Source of the DNA: Dillenia suffruticosa
Lineage: Eukaryota; Streptophyta; Magnoliopsida; Dilleniales; Dilleniaceae
DNA: 64,000 nt
Reading direction: 5' to 3'
NCBI GenBank assembly: GCA_033439265.1
Contig: JAVTVX010000004.1
Span: 11,793,701-11,857,700, forward strand
Below the pieces are notes generated by a model. It searched no databases. It was not told the origin of the DNA and saw only the letters and a list, made by a program, of their open reading frames with translations. The translations under genes were made by a program, and so were the position numbers. This document shows, in pieces, positions 44,350 to 56,027 of the stretch. Each line of letters opens with the position of its first letter. Positions within the stretch are counted from its first letter, which is position 1.

Positions 44350-47095
44350 TTATAGCAATTCCACAAGGATGAATATATAACCATTAGTGGATTTTATCTC
44401 TTCTAAATTTAAGATCCAGTTAGTATCATTGTATCCTTCTAATACAGTAGAAAATCCACTATATAGAATATCATAGTCAATGATACCTCTCAAGTATTTT
44501 ACTACGCTGATTAATGCAATCCAATGGTCATTATTAGAATTGTGTATATATCTACTCAACCTACACACAACATGAGCTATGCCAAGACGAGAGAAATTAA
44601 TTAGGTGGATTAAACTTCCAATGATTTTACATACTCTGATTGAACCATAAGATTTTCTTTAATTGAGTGTTAGAATCATAAGGGGTGCTTACAAATTTGT
44701 CATTAAAGTGTCCAGACTTTCTGAAAAGGTTTTCCACATAATATTTTTGAGATAATATTGTATTATCACCTATTTGTATGATTTTAACATTTAAAATAAC
44801 ATTTGTTTTATCCATATCTTTTATATCGAATTTTGAGGTAAAAAAATTTTTAGTCTTATACATAATATCAAAAGAAGTACAAAAAATAAACATATTTTGT
44901 ACATATAAACAGATAATTACATAATTATCATTAACGATTTTAATGTAAACACACTTATCCACCTCACCAATAAAAAAATTTTCACATAATGATACTTGAT
45001 CAAATTTTTCATATTCATTTCGAGTCTCAGGGCAAGAGACACATTTTTAGATTTTTAATGAAAAAATATGTTCAAAAATTTAATATTTTTAGTTTCGATA
45101 ATAGTATTATGATCAAATATTTCACCAGCTTCCTTATATGAAATTCTATTTTGTAAATACAAATAGATAAAATAGTTTCACCTCAATGATTATCAGGTGC
45201 ATTAATTTTAACAAGTAAAGTATTCATCATTTTTTTTAAAGTTCTATTTCTTTTCTTTTAGATACTCTATTAGATTTAAGTGAATAAAGTGGAGTTATTT
45301 CATGAATAATTCCTTCTTTTTTACAAAATTTATTAAATAAATTATATTCATTACCTTTATTTGATCTAATTTTTTAATCTTTTTATTCAATTGATTTTTC
45401 ACTTCAGTTTTGTAAGATAAAAACATATTAAAAGTGTTATCTTTGTGTTTAATTAAATAAAATTTAGTAAATTTAGAAAAATTATCAATAAAAATCACAA
45501 GAAATTTTTTATCACTTTTAGTCATGGTTAGTTTTAAATCTCCCAAATCAATATGAATTAATCTAAGTAATTTAGTTTCTCTATTAACTAAAAAATATAT
45601 TTTTTTGATTAATTTTGATTCAGCACATACTTCACATTTATTTAATTTTTTATTATTTATATCTAAAATTAAACCAACATATCGCATTTTATTAATGTAA
45701 TTAAAATTAATAAGTTGTAGTTTTGCATGTCATAAATCAAACGAATCAACCAAGTAGAAAAAGATGCATCACAATGATTACAATAGCCTTTCTCCACAAA
45801 CACATTATTTCAGTCATTATATTTTGTCCGATCCAAATGACACTTTTACTCCAACTTTACCCAATAAGGTTACAGAAATTAAATTATCAAACACATGTAG
45901 TTCAACATTCAAAACCAAAGTCTTGTCAAATATGAGTTTGAGAATAACTTCAAAAAATGTTAGCAGTAGAGGAATCACCAAGATAAACATGTTCTTCTCC
46001 ATCTCTCACAAGAGTGTAGGAAGAAAATATATCTTCATTAGCATAAATATATCTAGTAGCACTAGTGTCTGCTACCCATTCTTTCACATTAATCACAAGA
46101 AGTGTCTAAGAGATGACCATAGCGATAATATCTTCTCCTTTAACCAAATTAGCTTATGGCTCAGGTTTATTATCAATTCTTACTTTATTGTCATTTTTGT
46201 ATCTTTTCTTGAACTGGAAAGCATGATGACTTGGCTTTCCACATATAAAGCAAGAGCCTTTTTTTCTTAAAACTGAGATTTTTATTTTACCTAGATTTGT
46301 AATCAAACATTTTGTTATCATACATATTTTTTATTATGATTTGACTTTCCTTGCACGTGATTTGCAATAGAGGCTATTTCCTTTGCTTTGGCAGCCTTGA
46401 TCTTCAAACGATTTTCATCCTCAATGATCACGTGTTTGATCAAATCGGTTAGGGGGAGTTGTTTGTATTTGTGCTTCAATTGTTGCTTGTAATCATTCTA
46501 TAATTTGGGTAGCTTTTCAATCAACACACCAGCAATAAATTCTTCTGGTAGAGTTATGTTCTCAGCTTTCAAATTTTCTAAGAGTTTATGGTATTTATTA
46601 ATTTACACATTGATGTCTTTGTTATCCTTTATCTCCTACATATAATAGTTGCTAATAAGGAACTTTTGTTTACTTGTATCCCCAGCAATGTATTGTGATT
46701 CATAGAATCCCAAATTTCATTTAGAATAATACACATCGAATAACTCGTTAAATAAAGTACTAAGAATAATATGTTTACAGACGTTGTTATCATGTGTCCA
46801 AAGCTACATTTGTTTTGCATCGACATTCAGGTTAGGTTTTTAGATCATTTAATGCAGTAGCGACGTCATGCATGTCCAACATGGAAAAAATTCGTTCTTG
46901 CCATCTTTTGTAGTTTTGACCCCCAAAGACCTTGATTTTGAATATGTCCGGAAAAGGTTTGACATACATAAGAGGGACAGTAGTAGGAAGTTTTGACTTG
47001 GAAGAAAGTTCAGGAGTAGGCATCAAAATAGACTCAATTGTAGAATCAACATGAATAGTAGGCATAACAACGGATCTCATAGGTATGAATTTTTG
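44350..47095 (-). pseudogene. Copia-6 gag-pol remnant, heavily decayed
   Basis: On the minus strand: gag starts near 47074 (MRSVVMPTIHVDST, then VFGGQNYKRWQERIFSMLDM); zinc-knuckle remnant CFICGKPSHHA near 46260; protease-like ADTSATRYIYANED near 46080-46040; integrase LNKCEVCAESKLIKK, LRLIHIDLGDLK and FIDNFSKFTKFY (45687-45295); RT IICLYVQNMFI, where the YVDD box has decayed to YVQN, and FDIKDMDKTNVILNVKI (44962-44627); RNase H NDTNWILNLEEIKSTNGYI (44568-44350). Many stops and frameshifts. The gag type differs from that of copia-1, copia-3 and copia-5. Confidence 0.8.
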
Positions 47096-47112
47096 AAAAT
47101 AATTTTTAAAAT

Positions 47113-47680
47113 TGTTGGATGTAAATTCAAAAGTAGTAATAAATCGAACTGAAACTTGCAAGTATTGCGATGTCTTTAAAGATTATTTTCACCATGTAGG
47201 TGTAATTCCTCATAATTCAATAGGATTTATATACTATATATATGACAAAAATAGTAAAAAGAAGTATTTCAGATTTATCTTGAATGCAAAGTTATTTATA
47301 GGAGAAAATAATAATATTAACATATTTTGAAAAGCGCAGTTAATAATATGTAAAATAACAGGAGAAAATAACGTATAGTGAATAAATATTGCGAAAAATA
47401 TTTTAGAATAGTAATAAGAGTTGGAGTAGAAATAGGATGAAATGAAACTAATTTGGAGACATGATCTTGAGTATTTTTAGATAAGTTTGGTAAAATTTAA
47501 GTAAAACATCATTTATCATATGAGTCATTGTTTTTACAGGAGTAAAACTATTACATAAAAGAATACAAAATACTCACACACCCTTCAAAATCTTTTACAA
47601 TCTGTGTAATGAAATATATATATATATTATATTCTTCGTAGTCAATGTAAAATCTCTTTAGAAATACTACTATTATTCCA
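47113..47680 (-). repeat. Copia-6 5' LTR
   Basis: Runs from TGTTGGATGTAAATTC to TATTATTCCA on the plus strand, with (TA)n near 47612-47625. Estimated similarity to the partner is roughly 80-85% by eye. Confidence 0.75.
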
Positions 47681-48300
47681 ATATTATATCTCTCTCTTTA
47701 CAAGACTCTCTTTTTTACTTTTTGTTCCATTTCTTTCTCTCTTTCTCTCCCCTTCTTTCTCTCTTTCTCTCCCATTCTTCATCTTTTTCTTCTTCTTCTT
47801 CTTTGAATGAGATACATCCTCCCTCTCTTTACTTACCTCTCAAATTTTTCTCATTTTTTTTTGCGATTTCCCATCATAAACCCATCAAATATCATCAAAG
47901 TACCTTTTTCTTCACTTCTTCTTCGTCAATTTTGTGAGATAGAGATATCAAACTTGAATTACTTTGAATAATTTGAGTATAATGATTCAGAGTAAAGAGA
48001 ATTATACATAGGAGTGAGATAGAGACATTACAAAAAATTGATTGTCGAAGTCAAACTTCGTAGAATCAAATGAGGGTTTGATCGGGTAATTATGATGCTA
48101 CGAATCTATAGCTTAGGGTTATGATATAGCACCTTATAAGCTACAAGGTGAGTATACTGATTGAATTTCCCAAATTTGAAAGACCCAACAATGTTGGGAT
48201 CTGTAGATGAGAGTTAAATCGAATGCATTAAAAAAGTTGTGTTGACATCAAGATTCAAGCGATTTTTCAGAAAGTGAGAAGAGAGAAAGCAAGGAAGATA
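47681..48300. other. Intergenic, pyrimidine-rich then AT-rich
   Basis: CT-rich block at 47688-47805; the open frame over it is low-complexity and not called. The last 16 bases are the left target-site duplication of the SINE. Confidence 0.5.
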
Positions 48301-48491
48301 CCAACACTTGTTGGCATAGCTAGGAAGGGTACCTTCGTCCCTTAACCAGATCGGGAGTTCGAGTTCTACTGGGTACGGAGAAAACAATGTCGGGAAACCT
48401 CCCCTTCAAATGAGACCCCACAGTCAGATCGATTTCGGATTAGTCCGGACGAAATCCCGATACCGGAAGATTCAGGTACCGAAAAAAAAAA
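48301..48491 (+). mobile_element. tRNA-type SINE, copy 2
   Basis: A 16-bp target-site duplication with one mismatch (GAAAGCAAGGAAGATA at 48285-48300, GAAAGCAAGCAAGATA at 48492-48507) flanks it. The body begins CCAACACTTGTTGGCATAGC as in copy 1, has box B-like AGTTCGAGTTCT near 48356, ends GGTACCG and an A tail, and is about 80% like 9834-10036. Confidence 0.87.
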
Positions 48492-48507
48492 GAAAGCAAG
48501 CAAGATA

Positions 48508-49671
48508 AAGAAAATTGAAAATGAGAAATTAAAGAAAGTTCCCATTGATTCGTCACCGTCTTCTACTACTTTGAAGGAGACATTAGTAATTTGTGAGTGT
48601 GTTTTTAATGAATATGGTATTTTTAATGAAAATAGGTCTTAATGAAGATGAGTTTTGTAGGTTATTTATAGCGATTTGTCTCATCTCTACCTTTTTCTTT
48701 GATACTTGTCCCTCTTTGTATCACTCTCTCTCTACAAGAACTTCATATGTTGGCTTCTATGGCATTTTCTAGTGACTCCACCTCATCACTTCATGAAAAC
48801 TTCATTTTTTTCGATTTTTGAATTATTTTTTTATGGTAATCACATGCCACAAATGTGATTTTAAATTTAAACATAAATTATTATTATTTTAATATTACCA
48901 TTTTATTTATTTTATTCACCCATTTATTTTTCTCCATCTTTTCGAATTTTCTTTTCTCGATAGATTTCTCAACATCTCTTTCTACTTCTCCCTCCATAAT
49001 CTACATCTGTTTCTCTCTCTAGATTTCTCTAGCTTTCTTTGTCTTCTAGCTCTCCATATTTTCTCTCTTCAAAACTAACTCCTTTATTGTAATATTAATT
49101 TTACATAAAAATAATTTAAAAGTTTTAAAATTCATTTTTCAATATTTAAAAATTGATTTTTGGATTTTCAAAATTTATTATTTTGAATAGTCAAGATTTG
49201 ATATTTTCTAAAATTTTAGAATTTTGAATTTTTAGTGTGCTATTTTTAGAATTTATAGAAATTGTATTAGGGTATTGAACATTGGAATTTTAATTTTAAG
49301 GTTTAAAGACTTTATTTTTAGTTTTAAAAATTATTTTGGTTAAAAACACTATCTTTATTTATTGTATCTTCATAATAATTTTTAGTTAAAATTACAATTT
49401 AAAAAATTTTTAATTGAGAAATATTAGACAATCTAATTTTTAGACTGTCATTTTTTTCGATTTCTAAAGTTTTTACTTAAATCTATGTTAATTGTTTTTT
49501 TTTTTTTAATTTTGGTTGTTAGTTTGAAATTTAGCTAAAATTTTAATTGTAATTTGATATGGACCATTTATTTTTATGACAAAAAATTTTAGCTATTAAA
49601 AATTTGAAATCGATGAGAATCATTTATCTTTTGAGTAAAATATTGATTTAATTAAATTATTCTTAATTACA
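48508..49671. other. AT-rich intergenic DNA, nothing recognised
   Basis: Low-complexity A/T sequence with CT-rich patches at 48960-49070. No open frame of note. Confidence 0.5.
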
Positions 49672-52406
49672 TGTAACACCAGGAAAAGTAAATTGTGGCG
49701 TTAACTTTAAATGATTATTTGAGATTTCTATACCTTATAAAATATAGAAGAATAATTAATTTAAATTTAAATGTGGATTTTGTCATTTGGATTGTATAAG
49801 AATTTTTTAGATTCTCGGTTGAAAGGTTTTTAATTTTTAAGTGTTTGATTATAAGAGTGCTCTGTGCTGGGTAAGAATTAACTTCTCGGTAAGAGATTTA
49901 GTTTGTCAATAGAGTTTTAGAGTTTGGTGAATTGTTTTTTCAAATTTTGATTTCTTATAAGATCTTTTGATGATCTAATTACCTCTTAGTTTTCTTGGTA
50001 TTGGAGTACTAGTAGTAAATTCTATTTATCTCTTGGTACATTACCTCTCGACTTTCTTTTGTAACCCTCGACTCTTGGTGTTGCAGTCATGGATAATTAA
50101 ACTTGTACATCTTTTGGTTCTCTTTTGAAACTTGTAGTCTCTCGATATAATGTAGAACTTGTAAATATCTCTCGATACATTCCTCTATTTTTCTTACATT
50201 TTAATGATTACTATCTTTCGGTACATTTTCCATGTGCATCTCTCAGTTTTCTCTAGCCTTGCAAATGAGAATCTCTTGATACATTATCTTTTAGCACTCT
50301 TGGTTGCCTTGTAAACACCACTCAGTTGATATTGTAAATTTGTAGTCTTGGAGATATTCATTTTTCTCTCAATGGAACACTTGAACTTGTATTTATGGAG
50401 ATTTGAACATTGGCCTTCCAAGTCCTCAAAAAGTTTTCCACCATATATCACTCAAATCCTTTAATCATATAATACACAATTTATATTATATTTTATATTT
50501 TGAGTATTTCATATTTTTATTATTTTTAATTTATTTTCACAAATTTCAACTTTCCTTACTTATCTATCCAACACACTTTCTCAGCAAAATAGTATTTCAA
50601 ATGTTTAAATTATGGTGTTGACCTTTTCCAATAACCCAAAAGGGGCATTTTGGGTATTTGTGCAATTTAGAAATGTGAGAGAGCTACTAAGCAAATGTCG
50701 GAAATGTGCTTGAATAAAAAAGGAGAAATGAGACTTTAGAATCCATAGATCCAAGAATTTTATCTCACTTTCTAGACTTTCTTCTCTCTTCTCCCAAACT
50801 CAATTTATTCATCACCAAAACTCAAGATCAAATGTTTCAAACCATTCGTTAACTTCCCAAAATTAGATTTTAATCTTGATTTTGAAGAAAAGATTGAGAA
50901 TCTAGAGTTGTTACAAAAAGTGGAGAATCAAGAGAATGTGTTGTAACCCAAACAAAAAGCATCATTTGGAGATAAAATTAAGGTATTATAATCTTTCTAT
51001 TCCAAATCTTTAATCTGATTTCTTACTTGTCTGCTTAGATTTAGAGGTTTTAAAGTTACATTAAGTGAGAAAAAATAGATATTGGATGTAAAGGTTTTTG
51101 AGTTGACTGGTACAGATTGATATTGATGGTTGTGATTATTTAATGATATCTCTTAGTGGTTGAACAAACTTGATCAAAGTAGAATCTTTGTTGTGGAAAA
51201 GTCTGGGAGAGACCACTCTTCATAAGTGGATAAATCGTTTTGTCTGTAAATAAGAAAATGTTTTTTTTTGTTTTTTTAAAATATTTTTCTTTAACCTGGA
51301 TTTATAAAATATTTTGTAAATGTGGAGTGTTCCTAAAAATATTTTAATTTGAATTATAAAATCTATATACTTGCAAATATATCTTGCATCATATTAAACT
51401 TCCTTTTGAACATTGTTATTGAATTCATGAATTGAAAATTTTGTTGATTTTCTATAGCATATGATATGCTATTTTGTGAAATGATACATACTTAGAGTGT
51501 AAGTATTCATATATATCTGATGATTGGTCTAAACTTTCACAAATTGATTCGATGGGGTGGTATGGAGAGTTTTTAGACTTGAGGGGTAGGCGTGGTAGAG
51601 AGATGCACTCAAGTCACTATCGGGCTAACTTGATTGTATTACATCGGAGATCCCAAGTTAATGCCAAGATTGAGATTGATGTTTATAATTGATAATAAAT
51701 GAAAATTGTTAGACGATTCTATCATTGGTTCAGACCAACCTTTTGGTAAAAGAATTTTGAGACAAACTCTTGGTTTTTTAAAAAATAAGTACTTAGTGAA
51801 TGTTTTTTCATGAAAATTATGACATTTATTGAGAAATACAAAGATGATTACATGATATTTTTGCTCAATCAAAATATGATTTTGAAAATATTGTTTGATA
51901 TTCTCATACTCACTACTCATTTTGTTACATAACTATGTTATTGCATTCCATTCATTAAGTATTTTTTATACTCATTCCTTCCTTACTTAATTTTTTTCTA
52001 AGAAATTGTAAAGATAAAAGTCACTTCACAGCTAACTAGATCCAGACGATGAGAGAGTCTTATTGGACCAACTATTGGTGTTGGTTCTTCTTAGTTATAA
52101 ACTTTTGAGACATGTAGATGGATCCATTAGAGGGTATTTTAAAGTTAAAACTTTTCATATTGTATATTATATAAATATGTTTTTCTAAAGTTAAAATTTA
52201 TATTTTAGAAATTTTATTTTTGAAATGATAAATTATTATTTGATTTTTAAATGTTTTGAGTTTAAATAGTTTTATAATAGATTTTTTAACTTGGAAACGG
52301 TATTATTATAATTTTATGAGATTTTAGGGTGTGTGTTAGTGATTGCACATATTTCTAAATCACCAACGGTTGTCGCATGCTTGAATCTGAGAGTCGGAGC
52401 GTGACA
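49672..52406 (+). mobile_element. Solo long LTR (gypsy, Del/Tekay-like), 2735 bp
   Basis: Begins TGTAACACCAGG and ends GGAGCGTGACA. It is flanked by TTACA (49667-49671) and TTATA (52407-52411), a 5-bp duplication with one mismatch. The same termini and similar inner landmarks occur in the 55706-58490 LTR. No internal retroelement genes adjoin it, so it is a solo LTR left by recombination between the two ends of an element. The family is inferred from LTR length and termini. Confidence 0.65.
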
Positions 52407-53689
52407 TTATATTTGTTCATTTGTTATAATTATCGACCATATCTGTTTATCTCATTTTTTATATGAGTAATTGATATTTTTTTTATTGTCTCTATATGTT
52501 AAATCTCTTCCTCTTCCATTTATCCTCTATCCTGAAAATAATATCTTTTTGATTTGAGAAAGAGAAAATAGAAAGAAAAGATAAAAGAGAAAATAAAGAG
52601 TGAAGAAGGGAAAAAAAAAAGAAGAGACAAAGAAAAAGAAAAAAAGGACTTTCTCTACCGGTGAAAAAAGAAAAAGAAAGTAAAAAAAGAAACCAAAAGT
52701 TTAAAGAGAATCGGGGGCCTATTCTCTTTAAATATTTAAAATCCTTTGGTTTCTTTTTGGAAACTGTTAATTAAAAGTTTATCATCATCGTCTATCTCTA
52801 ATACTATATCTTTTAATGTCAATTTCAAACTACTACTAGCAAACCTCCATAACAAATATTGATGCAGCCACACTCTTGCTCTTGATGAGTGATAGTTACA
52901 AATTCTTATTTGAATCAATTTGAATCCTAAACTCGATTTTGGATTCAATTTTTTCTTTTTTCAATATTTTTTCATTAACTTTTATGATTTTAATCACTGA
53001 AAAATATGAATTTTTAGTAATTATGTCATTTTTTTCTTTTGAAAATATTCTTCCTGTCCTCTAGAACTCATACTGTTGGTTTGAAGTGATCATTAGACCT
53101 TCCTAACTAAGAAAAATCTATTATCTTCGTCACCATCAATTTTGGAATGTCAATATTCTTATTAAGAATTATTTTTCTAAAATCATCCTTTTTTGGAGTT
53201 ACTTTTCTAAAACTATCATTTTTGAAATTATTTACAAATTGTATCCTTTTTGAAAGCATTAGAAACTATTAAGAATTTTAGCAAAAACTTTGTTTATGTT
53301 TTTGGACTGGAAGTAAGACTTTCTCCTAAATTTGTCTCAAAACTCTAATTTTTTCTCAAAATTTTTAAGAATCCTAAGTTCTCCCATGTTTGAGGATTTT
53401 TTTTTTTTTAAATGTGATTTGTTGCCTTCAATCCTCTAAAAAAATCTCTCAAATCCTTGTCTTTTGAAGAGGCAACAAAAGATGTTTGTGGAGGTAAGTT
53501 CCAAAATTTATGAATTTGATCCAGTTTTTCCTTACTGTAATGATTAAGAGATATTGTTAAAGAACTATATGATCTAGATTTCAAGTTTGGCAGAAAAATT
53601 TGAAGTGATTGGATTCAATTTGATGTTTCTTAGGGTTATTTAATATTCTCGAAAGGAGACTAAAGTTCGAACAACAAGACAATTGGTTT
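52407..53689. other. AT-rich intergenic DNA with purine-rich tract
   Basis: A GA/A-rich block at 52555-52700, then AT-rich DNA. No coding sequence recognised. The 5' part of gypsy-2 should lie here but is not recognisable. Confidence 0.5.
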
Positions 53690-55162
53690 TGCATATTTTT
53701 AGATAATTTTTATTGGAATTGGTCTCATTCATAAGATTTGTTAGGAACTATGGGGTAATAACTATGTCTTTTAATGATTTTCTTAGGAAAGATAAATTTC
53801 ATCAAAATTAAGAGACTGATCAAGCCTTCCAACAACTCAAAACAGGAATGAGTACAACCCCTGTTATGAGGTTACCAAATTTCTTCAAACGTTTATAGTA
53901 GAAATTTATGCATACTCAAAGAGTTGGAGAGTTGTTCTAATATAACAAGAACAACCAATTGTTTATCTAAGCAAGATTTTAGGACCCAAGAGTCAAGAAT
54001 TATCCATCTATAAAAAAGAATTAATGGAAACAATAATAACTATTACAAAATGAAAGTATTACTTGATGGGTTATCAGTTCAGTATTAAGATTGATTATTA
54101 GAATTTGAAATATCTTTTGGAGTAAAAATTAATAAATACACTACAACATAAGTGGTTCACCAAGTTATTGGGACTACACTATGAGATAGAGTATAAAAAT
54201 GTGGTCGAAAATAGGGTGGGTGATGCATTATCGAGGAAGGAGTTTTTGATAGATAAACAACAAGAAAGAATATTGAAGGCTACATCTTTGGTTCAACTAT
54301 AGTGGATAAGGGAGGTTATTCAAAGTTATGAAGGTGACGAAGAATGTCAGACTTTAATAGTACAACTAATACTTGAATCTAATTGCATGACAAACTCCCA
54401 ATTTCAAGATAGAATTCTCAAGTTTAAAAGGAAAATATATATAGATGGTGGCTTTCAACTAAGAACTATAGTGATGCATAACTCTACTATGGGAGGATAT
54501 TCAAGATAGAGGGCACTTTGCTGAGAGTGAAGGCTGCTTTCTATTAGTCTTCAATGAAAGCAGTCATGATCAAGTTTGTGTAAGAATTTGATGTATGTTT
54601 GAGAAACAAATATAAAAATGTGACATACCTTGGACTACTTCAACCTTTGCCTATTCCTTCACAAGCTTGTTCTCAAATTAGTATAGACTTTATTGGAGGA
54701 CTGCCAGAGTCTTGAGGATATGGTATTATCTTGGTAGTTATAAGCCTTGCAACACCCCTACATTACAATAAAGGTGGCTCAGTTATTTGTTGATTGTGTT
54801 TTCAAGTTACATGAACTTCCATAATCAATTGTAATAGATAAAGATAAGGTATTTACAAGTTTTTTTTTTTACAGGAGTTATTCAAGCTGGTAGGCATCCA
54901 ATTGAAGTATTGAATGGATGGTCGAGGTTGAATCAATGGTTAGAATACGACTTGAGATGCATGACTTCTAACAGATTCGGACTCTGGTATCAGTGACTTA
55001 GTTTGATAGAATGGTGGTATAATTCTAATTTTTACTTAAGCCTACATATGTCTTCTTTGAAACACTATATGGATACAAGCTTAAAACTATATCAATGGGT
55101 CCCTTTTTGGATTCTGTTGCACCAACTACTAACAAGCTATGTTATAAATTTTGCATGATCAT

Positions 55163-55995
55163 TATTGCAATATTGAGTTTTGATGATAACAAGTGAATAT
55201 AAAAAATGCAAATCCTAAGTCACAATGAGATAAGTCGACCCATCCTGTATAACTATCGACCTGCAAATTAAGGTTTATAAACAATCATGTCAACATGCTA
55301 AAAATTTCAGTTAACCTATTGAATATTAGATATAACATGTCGACTTACTAAAATTCACGTCGAATCAAATACCTTTAATTTGAGACTTGGAGTTGATGTT
55401 GACTTGCACACATAGAATATCAACCTGCTCAACCATTGAATAACATGTCGACTTATTAAAGTATAGATGTCAACCTATTCAAACCCTTGGTCAACTCATT
55501 ATCTGTCCAGTCGACCTCATCCTTAAGTTACAAGTCAACCTATAGCTGTGATATGTTGACCTACATGCACATGTCGACCAATTTGAGTATATGAAGTTGA
55601 CAAATTGTAAAAGGATTAAGAAGATGTCGATTTAACACTTTAGTGTGTGGACCAAACACATCATTAAGTCGATTTAATCTCGAACATATAAATTTTCACA
55701 AAAAATGTAACACGACACTCCGATATCCGTTATAGTGTACTATTCTCAAAAAATATATATAAATATATATTCTTTAGCCTATATATATATGTGTAGAGAG
55801 AAATTTTATTTATTTATATTGATTTTTGATTTTAGAGTATTTAAATTGAATTTTTGATATATTTTAAATTTTACCGTATCTGCGAATTTTAGTGAAAAAT
55901 GAATAAAATATATATATATATATATTCAACCATTTATTAATTTTTTTTTTATTTTATACAAATTTAATTATTTATAAATTTATTTATAAAAAGAA

Positions 55996-56027
<32 letters not shown>

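Larger units (their letters stand above)
42835..47680 (-). mobile_element. Copia-6: old Ty1/copia element with both LTRs
   Basis: LTR-like direct repeats at 42835-43391 and 47113-47680 (about 560 bp each) enclose a decayed copia polyprotein on the minus strand. Shared blocks include TTTCACCATGTAGGTGTAAT, GAGAAAATAATAATATTAAC and ACTAATTTGGAGAC. Outer flanks ATATA and ATATT may be a worn target-site duplication. No standard primer binding site was recognised next to the inner LTR end, so the exact borders are uncertain. Confidence 0.8.

Noticed and set aside
53690-55162. Endogenous pararetrovirus (caulimovirus-like) origin for the RT/RNase H remnants
   Set aside because: Integrase and chromodomain-like sequence follow in Ty3/gypsy order and match gypsy-1; no movement-protein-like sequence was seen.
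55230-55690. TCGAC repeats as a CRISPR-like or satellite array
   Set aside because: Motif spacing is irregular and the units are far too short and variable; the setting is a plant LTR.
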